Below, in pieces: positions 51,697 through 60,737 of a DNA stretch of 64,000 nt. Numbering within the stretch: position 1 is the first letter of the stretch; each line of letters opens with the position of its first letter. The stretch covers positions 1 to 64,000 of the forward strand of contig CACBLW010000007.1 of the NCBI GenBank assembly GCA_902540265.1, read 5' to 3'. This DNA comes from an uncultured Alphaproteobacteria bacterium. GTDB lineage: Bacteria > Pseudomonadota > Alphaproteobacteria > HIMB59 > GCA-002718135. A program made the translations under genes and the position numbers. A model generated the notes under the pieces. That model was given only the letters and a program-made list of their open reading frames with translations, had not been told where the DNA came from and searched no databases.

Positions 51697-52262
51697 AAAA
51701 ATTACAAGTTGCTATTTTCATATCGGGAAGAGGTTCCAATTTAGAATCACTAATACAAACATCATTTAAAAAGCAAAGTTTAGTAGAGGTTCAATTAGTC
51801 GTCTCTAATAATTCCAAAGCAAAAGGTTTAACTATTGCCAAAAAAAATAAAATTCCATTCATACATTTTATTCCAAGAAAAAATTTCGAAAGCACAGTCA
51901 TGAAGTATCTAAAAAATATAGATATCATTTGTTTAGCTGGTTTTATGCAAGTTTTAGACTCAAAATTTGTCAGGCAGTGGCGATCGCGATTAATCAATAT
52001 TCATCCATCTTATCTTCCAGCTTTCAAAGGCTTAAATGCTCAGGATCAGGCCATAAAGGCTAAAGCGAGCTATTCTGGTTGTAGTGTTCATTACGTAAGC
52101 GCTAAAATTGACTCTGGAAAGATTATTTTGCAAAAAAAAGTAAAGATTTTGAAGAAAGATAATACCGAATCACTCTCAAAGAAAATATTGATAGAAGAGC
52201 ATAAGGTTTATCCTAGAGCATTACAAATGGTTGCAAAAACACTTTTAACAAGACAACAGTAA
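51693..52262 (+). CDS. purN: Phosphoribosylglycinamide formyltransferase
   Basis: A 189-residue enzyme transferring formyl from 10-formyl-THF to GAR. The substrate loop SGRGSNLESL, the catalytic NIHPSYLPAFKG stretch and the late CSVHYVSAKIDSG with the conserved aspartate are intact. It overlaps purM by 4 bases and is 1 base from purF. Confidence 0.94.
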   Translation: MKKLQVAIFISGRGSNLESLIQTSFKKQSLVEVQLVVSNNSKAKGLTIAKKNKIPFIHFIPRKNFESTVMKYLKNIDIICLAGFMQVLDSKFVRQWRSRLINIHPSYLPAFKGLNAQDQAIKAKASYSGCSVHYVSAKIDSGKIILQKKVKILKKDNTESLSKKILIEEHKVYPRALQMVAKTLLTRQQ

Positions 52263-52263
52263 G

Positions 52264-53751
52264 ATGAAAAATCGATTAAATTTTCTAAAAAAATTCAGGG
52301 TAAGGCAATCTCATGTTCCCAGATTTAATGAGGAGTGTGGAGTTTTTGGAATAAGTGGAACAAAGGATGCTGCTGCCTTAACAGCTCTTGGTTTGCATGC
52401 GTTGCAACATCGTGGTCAAGAAGGTTGTGGAATTGTAAGTTATGATGGCAACTCCTATCACTCAGAAAGAAAATTTGGATTGGTTGGCGATAATTTTACG
52501 AAGAAACACTCATTAGATAAGTTAAAGGGAAAAATTGCGATAGGACACAATCGCTATTCAACAACGGGCGGTGAAACAATAAGGAATATACAACCTTTTT
52601 ATGCTGACCTTCATGGTGGAGCTATTAGTATTGCTCATAATGGTAATTTAACTAATGCACTACTTTTAAGAGAGCAAATGGTACGTGAAGGTGCAATATT
52701 TCAAACAACATCAGATACCGAAACAATTGTTCAACTTGTAGCTCGTTCAAAAAAGAAAGATATTTTAAATAAAATTATCGATGCTTTAATGCAAATTCAA
52801 GGTGGTTATGCTTTATCAATTATTGCTAATGGTAGGTTGATTGGTGCAAGAGATCCATTAGGTATTCGACCACTTGTTTTAGGTAAATTTAAAAATGCAT
52901 TTATCCTTGCCTCTGAAACTTGCGCGCTAGACATTATAGGTGCAAAATTTATCCGTGAAATTGAAAATGGAGAAGTTGTAGTTATAAAAGATAATAAAGT
53001 TGAAAGTCGAAGACCTTTTCCAAAAAAACAAATCAAACCATGTGTTTTTGAATATATTTATTTTTCGCGGCCAGATAGTATTTTAAAAAATAAAACCGCC
53101 TATGAATATAGAAAAAATTTAGGCACGTACTTGGCAAAAGAAACTGAAATTAAACCTGATGTGGTCGTACCAGTTCCAGACTCTGGTGTTCCTGCTGCAA
53201 TTGGTTTTAGTCAAGAGTCTGGTATTCCTTTTGAATTAGGATTAATACGAAATCATTATGTGGGGAGAACATTTATTGAGCCAACTCAGCAAATTAGAAG
53301 TTTAGGTGTAAAGTTAAAACTAAATCCTAACCAAAGTTCTATTAAAAAAAAGAAAGTTGTTTTAATTGACGACTCATTAGTTCGAGGAACAACATCCACT
53401 AAGATAATAAAAATGCTTTATGATTTTGGTGCAAAAGAAGTCCATATGCGTATTGCTTCACCTGCAATTAAATATCCTGATTTTTACGGAGTCGATACCC
53501 CGACCCAAGAAGAATTATTAGCTGCAAACAAAAATTTAGATGAAATGTGTAAATATATTGGAGCTAAATCATTAAAATTTTTATCATTAGATGGTCTGTA
53601 TCAAGCTCTTGGTTATGATGAGAGAGATAATGATAATCCTCAATTTACTGATCATTATTTTACAGGAGAGTATCCAGTCAGACCTTTAGATTACTTGAAT
53701 GACGAAAGCTTAAAAAAACTTTCATTCTTAAGTCTTGCTTCAAATAATTAA
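52264..53751 (+). CDS. purF: Amidophosphoribosyltransferase
   Basis: A 495-residue enzyme for the first committed purine step. The glutaminase nucleophile is C25 in EECGVFGI, so a 24-residue N-terminal propeptide must be removed for activity, longer than the 11 residues of the B. subtilis enzyme. The PRPP loop is VVLIDDSLVRGTTSTK. A B. subtilis-type iron-sulphur cluster may be present, as cysteines occur late in the chain, but this was not mapped in detail. Position in the pur operon agrees. Confidence 0.94.
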   Translation: MKNRLNFLKKFRVRQSHVPRFNEECGVFGISGTKDAAALTALGLHALQHRGQEGCGIVSYDGNSYHSERKFGLVGDNFTKKHSLDKLKGKIAIGHNRYSTTGGETIRNIQPFYADLHGGAISIAHNGNLTNALLLREQMVREGAIFQTTSDTETIVQLVARSKKKDILNKIIDALMQIQGGYALSIIANGRLIGARDPLGIRPLVLGKFKNAFILASETCALDIIGAKFIREIENGEVVVIKDNKVESRRPFPKKQIKPCVFEYIYFSRPDSILKNKTAYEYRKNLGTYLAKETEIKPDVVVPVPDSGVPAAIGFSQESGIPFELGLIRNHYVGRTFIEPTQQIRSLGVKLKLNPNQSSIKKKKVVLIDDSLVRGTTSTKIIKMLYDFGAKEVHMRIASPAIKYPDFYGVDTPTQEELLAANKNLDEMCKYIGAKSLKFLSLDGLYQALGYDERDNDNPQFTDHYFTGEYPVRPLDYLNDESLKKLSFLSLASNN

Positions 53752-53771
53752 TTAATGAATTATTTTTTTTC

Positions 53772-55049
53772 ATGAACGTTCTTGTCATTGGTAATGGTGG
53801 AAGAGAGCACGCATTATGTTATGGCATAAAACAATCTCCTAATTGTTCTAATTTATATTGTATTCCTGGAAGTGATAGTATCAGTGAGATTGCTTCTTCA
53901 ATTATCACAGATGTTGATGATCATGATGCTATTCTTCAATTTTGTCTAGAAAATAAAATTGATCTAGTGGTAATAGGTCCAGAACTACCTTTAACTAAAG
54001 GATTATCCAACCTTTTAATGAACAATTCTATTTTAGTCTTTGGCCCTGATCAGATGGGAGCTGAACTAGAAAAATCAAAAAAGTTTACAAAAGATATTTG
54101 TAAAAAATTACATATAGCAACAGCTGCTTATGACGTATTTGACAATTATGATGATGCCTTCATTTTTTGTCAAAACCAATCCTATCCTCTTGTTATTAAA
54201 GCTGATGGTTTAGCAGCAGGAAAAGGAGTTATTATTTGTCAAACAATAGAAGATGCAAAAGATGCACTGATTAAATGTTTTAAAGATAATTCTTTTGGTG
54301 ATGCTGGTTCAGTTGTTGTTATTGAAGAATTTTTAGTTGGTGAAGAGGTAAGTTTATTTTCACTTGTTGATAAAAATGGATTTGTGTTGCCACTTACAAC
54401 AGCACAAGATCATAAAAAAATCTTAGAAGGAGAAAAAGGGTTAAATACTGGTGGTATGGGAGCCTACACACCTGTTCCTTCTATTTCGTCAAATAAAATG
54501 AATGAATTATCCAAAACATTTGTTGAACCTATCGTTCAACATCTTGCTGAACAAGGCATCAAGTATCAAGGAATGTTTTATGCAGGATTAATTCTAACAG
54601 ATAAGGGTCCAAATTTACTCGAAATTAATGTTCGTTTCGGCGATCCGGAAACACAAGCAATTATTCCACTATTAGAAACAGATTTATTAGAACTCCTTTA
54701 TGCATCAGCGATAGGCACCTTAAATGAAATAAAAAAAATTAAGTGGAAAAATGATTATGCCATGACAGTAGTAATGGCTGCTCATGGTTATCCTGAGGAT
54801 TATAAAAAATTAACACCAATTAATAATTTGGAAAATCTTACTTTAACAATAGATGACTATATATTTCATGCAGGAACAATGCTTAAAGAAAACAAATGGC
54901 TTTCTAATGGTGGGCGCGTCTTAAATATCTCTAGTACGGGCAAGGATTTAAAAACTATTAGAGAAAATATTCACAATATAATCAATCAAATTAATTGGGA
55001 TGAGGGATATTATCGAAAAGATATTGGCTGGAGATATATTGATGAGTAA
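53772..55049 (+). CDS. purD: Phosphoribosylamine-glycine ligase
   Basis: A 425-residue ATP-grasp ligase forming GAR. The N-terminal GNGGREHALCY, the ATP-grasp loop KADGLAAGKGV and the metal-binding EINVRFGDPETQ are standard. Its stop overlaps the start of purC by 8 bases, so the two are translationally coupled. Confidence 0.95.
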   Translation: MNVLVIGNGGREHALCYGIKQSPNCSNLYCIPGSDSISEIASSIITDVDDHDAILQFCLENKIDLVVIGPELPLTKGLSNLLMNNSILVFGPDQMGAELEKSKKFTKDICKKLHIATAAYDVFDNYDDAFIFCQNQSYPLVIKADGLAAGKGVIICQTIEDAKDALIKCFKDNSFGDAGSVVVIEEFLVGEEVSLFSLVDKNGFVLPLTTAQDHKKILEGEKGLNTGGMGAYTPVPSISSNKMNELSKTFVEPIVQHLAEQGIKYQGMFYAGLILTDKGPNLLEINVRFGDPETQAIIPLLETDLLELLYASAIGTLNEIKKIKWKNDYAMTVVMAAHGYPEDYKKLTPINNLENLTLTIDDYIFHAGTMLKENKWLSNGGRVLNISSTGKDLKTIRENIHNIINQINWDEGYYRKDIGWRYIDE

Positions 55050-55938
55050 TTCTTTTCTAGTTGAAGGAAAAACAAAAATTATTGAGAAAACGAATGATCA
55101 AAATATCATTCGAATTGTAACAAAAGATTTTTTAACAGGTGGGGATGCAGCGAAGAAAGAGGAAATTAAAGATATTGGAATACAAAAGACAAAACAAACA
55201 AGTAATGTGTTTAACATGCTAAGCAAGGCAGGTATTGCAACATCATTTATTGAACAAGATTCGCCAAATAGTCTTTTAAGTTACAACTGCAATATGCTTC
55301 CTTTAGAATTTGTAGTTAGACGCTATGCATGGGGAAGTTATTTAAGTAGAAACACTCAATTTGAAAAAGATAAAAGCAATCCTCATCAATTTGAAAACTT
55401 AGTTTGGGAAATATTTCATAAACAAGCGGTTGTTATCCCTCCACATGTTGCAGAACCTGTTCAAATGGATGAGAGTGAAGCGAGAAGACAATTTTTAAAA
55501 GATGGAAAATGGGAAAAGGGTGTATTTACGGATCCTTTTGTTAAAACTGGAGAAGAATGGGAGTTATTTTCTGCCAAACAACCTATAACAAGCAAAAGCT
55601 TGATAAAAACCAAAAAATTATTGTCTGATCAAGAATTAGAAATAGCTATTAATAAAATTATTCTTCCAAGTTTTGAGCTTATTGAAGACAAATGGAAAAC
55701 TATTAAGACAATTGATGGTCCTATACATTTGGTTGATATTAAGTTTGAGCTTGGTTTTAAAGTATTGGATAATTCGTTAGTTTTATCTGATGTCGTTGAT
55801 AATGATAGTTGGCGAATATGGCCTGGGGGAGATCCCACTAAACAATTAGATAAACAATCTTTTCGTGAAGGAGAAGATTTAGTAAATGTTGCCAACAAAT
55901 ATCAACTGGTAACAAAGTTAACTGATCAATTTAATTAA
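55042..55938 (+). CDS. purC: SAICAR synthetase
   Basis: A 298-residue enzyme joining aspartate to CAIR. The opening SFLVEGKTKIIEK holds the nucleotide-binding glycine-lysine motif, and PLEFVVRRYAWGSYL with the late VLSDVVDNDSWRIWP region matches family. I use the ATG at 55042, which puts the KTK motif in the usual place; an upstream start at 55000 would overlap purD by 50 bases. Converges on purK with a 10-base gap. Confidence 0.93.
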   Translation: MSNSFLVEGKTKIIEKTNDQNIIRIVTKDFLTGGDAAKKEEIKDIGIQKTKQTSNVFNMLSKAGIATSFIEQDSPNSLLSYNCNMLPLEFVVRRYAWGSYLSRNTQFEKDKSNPHQFENLVWEIFHKQAVVIPPHVAEPVQMDESEARRQFLKDGKWEKGVFTDPFVKTGEEWELFSAKQPITSKSLIKTKKLLSDQELEIAINKIILPSFELIEDKWKTIKTIDGPIHLVDIKFELGFKVLDNSLVLSDVVDNDSWRIWPGGDPTKQLDKQSFREGEDLVNVANKYQLVTKLTDQFN

Positions 55939-55948
55939 AGTTAATAAT

Positions 55949-56992
55949 TTATTTTTCTATAATCGTTAAATGACCCATTTTTCTTTTTTGCTTAATTTCT
56001 GTTTTTAAATAATCATAAAAAAATTCGTTATCCTTAAATGTTTTATTGCGGTACGGTGATATCTCATCACCAATTAAATTAATCATTTTGGCATTATATA
56101 ATTTTTTTGTTTCAATCTTTTCTAAGCCGCATACTGCTCGTACATGATTTTCAAATTGACTAATATTATGAGAGTTCATTGTCAGGTGCCCAGAATTATG
56201 AACACGAGGAGCAATTTCGTTAGCATATAAATTATCATCAGTATCAATAAAAAATTCTACACATAACGTTCCAATGTAATCTAGTTTTTCTACAACGTGT
56301 TTTGCCCACTCAATTGATTTTATTCTTATGTTATCAGAAATATCACTTGGTATTGTTGAATATTTTAAAATTTGTTCTTCATGAACATTCTCAATAGGGT
56401 CATAGATCTCATAACTATTTTGATCATAACGAGTAATGACGACTGAGATTTCTTTTTTAAGATGAATGAGTTTTTCTAAAATGTATTCTTTTGTAAAATC
56501 AATTTCGTTCGTAATATCATCTTCAGTATGTAATTTATACTGACCTTTGCCATCGTATCCTAATGTTGTTGTTTTTAACAAACCAGGAAGCAAGTCTACA
56601 TTTTCACTCAAATCCTTTTCATTTTTGATAGTTACATATTTTGTTGTTGTTATATTATTATCATTGAGAAATTTTTTTTCTGTTTCCCGGTGTTGAATGA
56701 GTCGATTAATTTCTGGTTTAGGTAAAACTTGTTTCTTTTCATTAATTTTTTTTAGTATTGCAAAGGGAATATTTTCAAATTCATATGTAACAAGATCAAC
56801 TGCATTAATAAAATTATTTATCGTTGTATCATCATCATACTGACCAAAAATAAATTTAGTCGCAAAGTGTTTCCCGGGCGCATCAGGATCATCACTTAAT
56901 ATAACGGTTTGTATATCTATTTTTTTTGCTGCATCTGCTAAAAGACTTCCTAATTGTCCACCACCGATAATGCCAAGTGTGGGTGTATTCAT
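55949..56992 (-). CDS. purK: N5-carboxyaminoimidazole ribonucleotide synthase
   Basis: A 347-residue ATP-grasp enzyme making N5-CAIR from AIR and bicarbonate. The N-terminal GIIGGGQLGSLLADAA, TTTLGYDGKGQ and EIAPRVHNSGH motifs are typical. It starts 3 bases after purE and forms with it the two-enzyme bacterial route to CAIR. Confidence 0.95.
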   Translation of the reverse strand: MNTPTLGIIGGGQLGSLLADAAKKIDIQTVILSDDPDAPGKHFATKFIFGQYDDDTTINNFINAVDLVTYEFENIPFAILKKINEKKQVLPKPEINRLIQHRETEKKFLNDNNITTTKYVTIKNEKDLSENVDLLPGLLKTTTLGYDGKGQYKLHTEDDITNEIDFTKEYILEKLIHLKKEISVVITRYDQNSYEIYDPIENVHEEQILKYSTIPSDISDNIRIKSIEWAKHVVEKLDYIGTLCVEFFIDTDDNLYANEIAPRVHNSGHLTMNSHNISQFENHVRAVCGLEKIETKKLYNAKMINLIGDEISPYRNKTFKDNEFFYDYLKTEIKQKRKMGHLTIIEK

Positions 56993-56995
56993 GAC

Positions 56996-57487
56996 TTATG
57001 GTTTTTGTTTAACAGCTTTTGATTGTTTAGTTCGGTAATTTTTTAAATTTTTCTTAATTTCTTTATTCGTAAGAGCAATAATGGAAGCTGCATATAAACC
57101 AGCATTCATTGCTCCATCTTCACCAATTGCCACACTACCAACAGGGATACCTTTTGGCATTTGTACTATAGATAACAAACTATCCAATCCCTTTAATTTA
57201 CGACTTTCTACTGGTACACCGATAACAGGTATAGTTGTTAATGATGCAATCATTCCTGGTAAATGGGCAGAGCCTCCTGCACCAGCAATAATGACAGAAA
57301 TATTATTATCTTCAGCTGCTTTGGCAAATTTAAACATTCTCTCTGGTGTACGGTGTGCAGAAACAATTTTGGTTTCAAACTTAACTTTTAGTAATTTTAA
57401 AATTTTTTCACAATTTTTCATGGTAGCATAATCAGACTTGCTACCCATCACAATTACTACCTTATGTTTTGTTGATGCTGACGTCAT
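56996..57487 (-). CDS. purE: N5-carboxyaminoimidazole ribonucleotide mutase
   Basis: A 163-residue class I PurE converting N5-CAIR to [23 protein letters not shown] (catalytic histidine) and the [11 protein letters not shown] loop are all intact. The C-terminal tail is basic. It lies 43 bases downstream of guaB and upstream of purK on the same strand. Confidence 0.96.
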   Translation of the reverse strand: MTSASTKHKVVIVMGSKSDYATMKNCEKILKLLKVKFETKIVSAHRTPERMFKFAKAAEDNNISVIIAGAGGSAHLPGMIASLTTIPVIGVPVESRKLKGLDSLLSIVQMPKGIPVGSVAIGEDGAMNAGLYAASIIALTNKEIKKNLKNYRTKQSKAVKQKP

Positions 57488-57529
57488 TTTTATTTTATTG
57501 TATCAATTCAATGATGATTCGATACATTA

Positions 57530-58636
57530 TTACATAATGACATCATGGACATTACTTTCGCGGGCTCCTGCTTTAGAAATAAACACAAATTTACAATTGC
57601 CTTGCATTTTCTTAATCGTTTTATGACCAGTGTACCCCATAGAAGATCTTAAGCCACCAACAAGTTGATACGCTACATCTTCTATTTTACCTTTATATGG
57701 AACCATCCCTTCCACACCTTCTGCCACTAATTTTTTGGCATTCTTTGTTTCTTCTTGGGAGTATCGATCAAAAGAACCTTTTTGCATTGCTCCTACTGAA
57801 CCCATACCTCTATAGGATTTAAATTTTTTACCTTTAATCGTTAATAATTTTCCTGGTGATTCTTCAGTGCCAGCAAATAAAGACCCTATCATACACGCAC
57901 TTGCACCGCCTGCTATAGCTTTTGCAATATCACCTGATGTTTTTATTCCTCCATCTGCAATCACAGGAATTTTAAATTTTTTGGCAACTTGAAATGTTTC
58001 CATTACAGCGGAGAGTTGAGGAATACCAACACCAGTCACAACCCTTGTTGTACAAATTGATCCTGGTCCAATACCTACTTTAATAGCATCTACACCAGCA
58101 CTAATTAAATCTGATGCAGCTTTTTTTGTAGCAATGTTTCCAACTATGAGAGGTGTTTTCTTTAAAACTTTTTTTGCTTTTTCAATAAATTGTAAAGTTG
58201 TTTTCGTATGTGCATGAGCAACATCAATAAAGACTATATCAACACCAAATTTTAATAATTCTAATAGTCGTAAGTACGCATTATTTTCCACACCAATTGC
58301 AGCGCCCACCGCAATCCGTCCATTAGAATTAATTACAGCATTTTGAAATTTTTTAGCGTTAATTTTAAAGCTATGAACTTTTTTTACTTCGCTTGCTTGT
58401 TTATCAATTGGCATATTACGGTGAATAACACCTAGACCACCATGTAGTGCGAGATTGATCGCCATTTTATTCTCTGTTACGGTATCCATAGCAGCGGAGA
58501 GTATGGGAATATGTAATTTGACTTTTCCAATGGTAATCGATGTATCTACATCTTTTGGTTTGATCTCCGAATACGCTGGTGAGAGCAGAACATCATCAAA
58601 AGTAACGGAATAATTGGTATTTATCTGGTAGGCCAT
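57530..58636 (-). CDS. guaB: IMP dehydrogenase lacking the CBS (Bateman) domain
   Basis: A 368-residue enzyme making XMP from IMP, the branch to GMP. The catalytic loop [13 protein letters not shown] has C195; [21 protein letters not shown] and the flap GSFDRYSQ are present. Typical IMPDH is about 490 residues with a CBS pair after residue 90; here [15 protein letters not shown] (82-96) joins the two catalytic halves directly, so the regulatory domain is absent. I use the ATG at 58636; a TTG at 58645 would add three residues. Confidence 0.93.
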   Translation of the reverse strand: MAYQINTNYSVTFDDVLLSPAYSEIKPKDVDTSITIGKVKLHIPILSAAMDTVTENKMAINLALHGGLGVIHRNMPIDKQASEVKKVHSFKINAKKFQNAVINSNGRIAVGAAIGVENNAYLRLLELLKFGVDIVFIDVAHAHTKTTLQFIEKAKKVLKKTPLIVGNIATKKAASDLISAGVDAIKVGIGPGSICTTRVVTGVGIPQLSAVMETFQVAKKFKIPVIADGGIKTSGDIAKAIAGGASACMIGSLFAGTEESPGKLLTIKGKKFKSYRGMGSVGAMQKGSFDRYSQEETKNAKKLVAEGVEGMVPYKGKIEDVAYQLVGGLRSSMGYTGHKTIKKMQGNCKFVFISKAGARESNVHDVIM

Positions 58637-58708
58637 TTCCAACAATATTTATTTTGTTTCGATTTGTAAAATAAATAGTTCAAATAATACTTTTTGAACC
58701 CCTATGTC

Positions 58709-59188
58709 TTAAATTTTATATTCGAAGTTCTGCGTTGTAGGGTTAATCTTAATTAATCTGGCACCATTACGAATATGATAGTGTGTAGCAACGGGAGTTA
58801 AAGGCGAAATAGTAATGATGCTTTCAAATTGCTCTTTTGATTTAATATATTTTTGTAATTCTTTCATAATTTTTTTCCCTGCCCCTTTTTTAAAAGACCA
58901 TAACGTATAGGCAATTGGAATGGTTGCTTGATCTTCTTCAACACTCATTAAATCCATTTCTTTAATGGTTGCAGGTATTTCATTTGTAAAGGCAAAGCAC
59001 GCAATACCCTCGATATCATCTTTATATTTGAGGCCAAAAATTTTTCTTCCTTTTGAGGTACGAAAGTCATTATCCAGTTCAGGGCGTACTGGATCATCAG
59101 ACGGATTAACACCATCTAGTTCAACAAGTTCTGTTTTTTTGATCCAACTAAAGAAATCAAACTCGTATTTGTATCTGCCAATTTTCAT
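58709..59188 (-). CDS. Possible GNAT-type acetyltransferase
   Basis: A 159-residue protein without a confident family. The C-terminal half has an acetyltransferase-like run: FKKGAGKKIMKEL could be the acetyl-CoA pyrophosphate loop, and HYHIRNGARLIKI resembles the late GNAT helix-strand. The N-terminal half (EFDFFSWIKKTELVELD, VNPSDDPVRPELD) is not recognised. It sits alone upstream of guaB on the same strand, with 72 bases between. Function unknown. Confidence 0.45.
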   Translation of the reverse strand: MKIGRYKYEFDFFSWIKKTELVELDGVNPSDDPVRPELDNDFRTSKGRKIFGLKYKDDIEGIACFAFTNEIPATIKEMDLMSVEEDQATIPIAYTLWSFKKGAGKKIMKELQKYIKSKEQFESIITISPLTPVATHYHIRNGARLIKINPTTQNFEYKI

Positions 59189-59307
59189 TTAAAGTATGTA
59201 ATGCTTTATAAGATTTAATTAATAAAGATAGTGAATAATTTGTTACTTTAGTGATTGGATAAATAGTTTATTATCAAATTTTACTAATAAAAATCTATAT
59301 ATTTATA

Positions 59308-60621
59308 ATGCCCTCTAAATCTTCTATCAAAAATATAATTAAACTTTCTATTCCAATATTTTTTGCAAACTTAGCTATTCCTTTAGTTGCTATTGTTGAC
59401 ACAGGACTAATGGGCAATCTTGATAATGCAAGTTACTTAGTTGCTACCAGTATTGCGGCAAGTGTTTTTTCGATGATTTTCTGGAGTTTTGGTTTTCTGC
59501 GTATGGGTACGGTCGGCATGGTTGCTCAAGCTCATGGATCAAAAGATTATCAGGAAATTATAAATATATTTTTAAGAAATATTTTTTTTGTAATTATTAT
59601 TTCCTTACTACTTATTATTTCTCAGAGATTTATATTTCAAATATCATTATCCATATTTGAACTATCATTAGAAACAAAAAAATATTTTAAAGATTATTTT
59701 AATCTTCGTATTTATTCCTCCTTTGGAGAGCTTACTATCTTTGTTATTACAGGATTGTTTATTGGTTTACAGAAAACAAAAACATCAAGTATCATTATTG
59801 GTTTCTTTTCTATTACAAATATTCTTTTTAGCTTATTTTTTGTTTTATACTTAAATTTGAATGTTCAAGGTGTTGCTCTTGGTACTTTAGTCTCTTCTTC
59901 TCTTACAACAATTATTTTTTTATTTTATACTTTTTTTGATTTAAATAAGTTTGTTCAGTTAGAATTTAACACACAGAAGATTTTTAACTTTAATAAAATT
60001 AAAAATATTTTTAATATTAATTTTAATATATTTATCCGGTCTATTCTTCTTACATTTGCTTTCTTATATTTTACCTACCTTGGAAATTCTATCAGCGAGG
60101 AGACAGTTGCCGCAAACACAATATTGCTTAACCTAACGATGCTATCTGCGTTTATTCTTGATGCCTATGCATTTTCAACAGAGGGTATTGTTGGATATTC
60201 TATTGGCTCTAAAAATTTACGTTTATTAAAAGACGTTGTTAAAAATTCTTTTATTTTAAGTTCTTCTTCAGCTTTATTAATATGTGTTATTTTTTTCTTT
60301 GGTAATCATTTCTTTATTATTGCCATGACAGATATACCTAAGATTAGAAACATTTGTTTTTCTTATGCATATTGGATTGTTATTATTCCTTTTATTTCCT
60401 CTTTCTGTTTTCAATTTGATGGTATCTTTGTTGGAGCCTCCCAAACAACGGAACTGCGAAATGCCATGATAGTCTCTGTTGGTATTTATATTATCTGCTC
60501 CTTCTTTTTGATTGCAAGTTTTGGTAACAATGGTTTGTGGTTATCGCTCTCCATTTTCTTTATTACCAGAGCCTTGACCCTATTTTATTTTATGGGCAGA
60601 ATTTATCGTCGCATTTTGTAA
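59308..60621 (+). CDS. MATE-family multidrug/metabolite exporter
   Basis: A 437-residue inner-membrane protein with about twelve helices in two repeats. The opening KLSIPIFFANLAIPLVAIVDTGLMG and the early FGFLRMGTVGMVAQAHG are MATE/DinF hallmarks. It would export organic cations or a metabolite against a sodium or proton gradient. A 117-base spacer separates it from the haemagglutinin-like gene. Substrate unknown. Confidence 0.88.
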   Translation: MPSKSSIKNIIKLSIPIFFANLAIPLVAIVDTGLMGNLDNASYLVATSIAASVFSMIFWSFGFLRMGTVGMVAQAHGSKDYQEIINIFLRNIFFVIIISLLLIISQRFIFQISLSIFELSLETKKYFKDYFNLRIYSSFGELTIFVITGLFIGLQKTKTSSIIIGFFSITNILFSLFFVLYLNLNVQGVALGTLVSSSLTTIIFLFYTFFDLNKFVQLEFNTQKIFNFNKIKNIFNINFNIFIRSILLTFAFLYFTYLGNSISEETVAANTILLNLTMLSAFILDAYAFSTEGIVGYSIGSKNLRLLKDVVKNSFILSSSSALLICVIFFFGNHFFIIAMTDIPKIRNICFSYAYWIVIIPFISSFCFQFDGIFVGASQTTELRNAMIVSVGIYIICSFFLIASFGNNGLWLSLSIFFITRALTLFYFMGRIYRRIL

Positions 60622-60737
60622 TATCATTAAATTTTTTCTAGAAATTTATATTTTTTTTCTTATAAAAAAATAAAAATAAGGTTGGTCCAAACCCTTATAA
60701 AAAAAAGGCCTCATAAATATTAATATAAGTATTAAGT

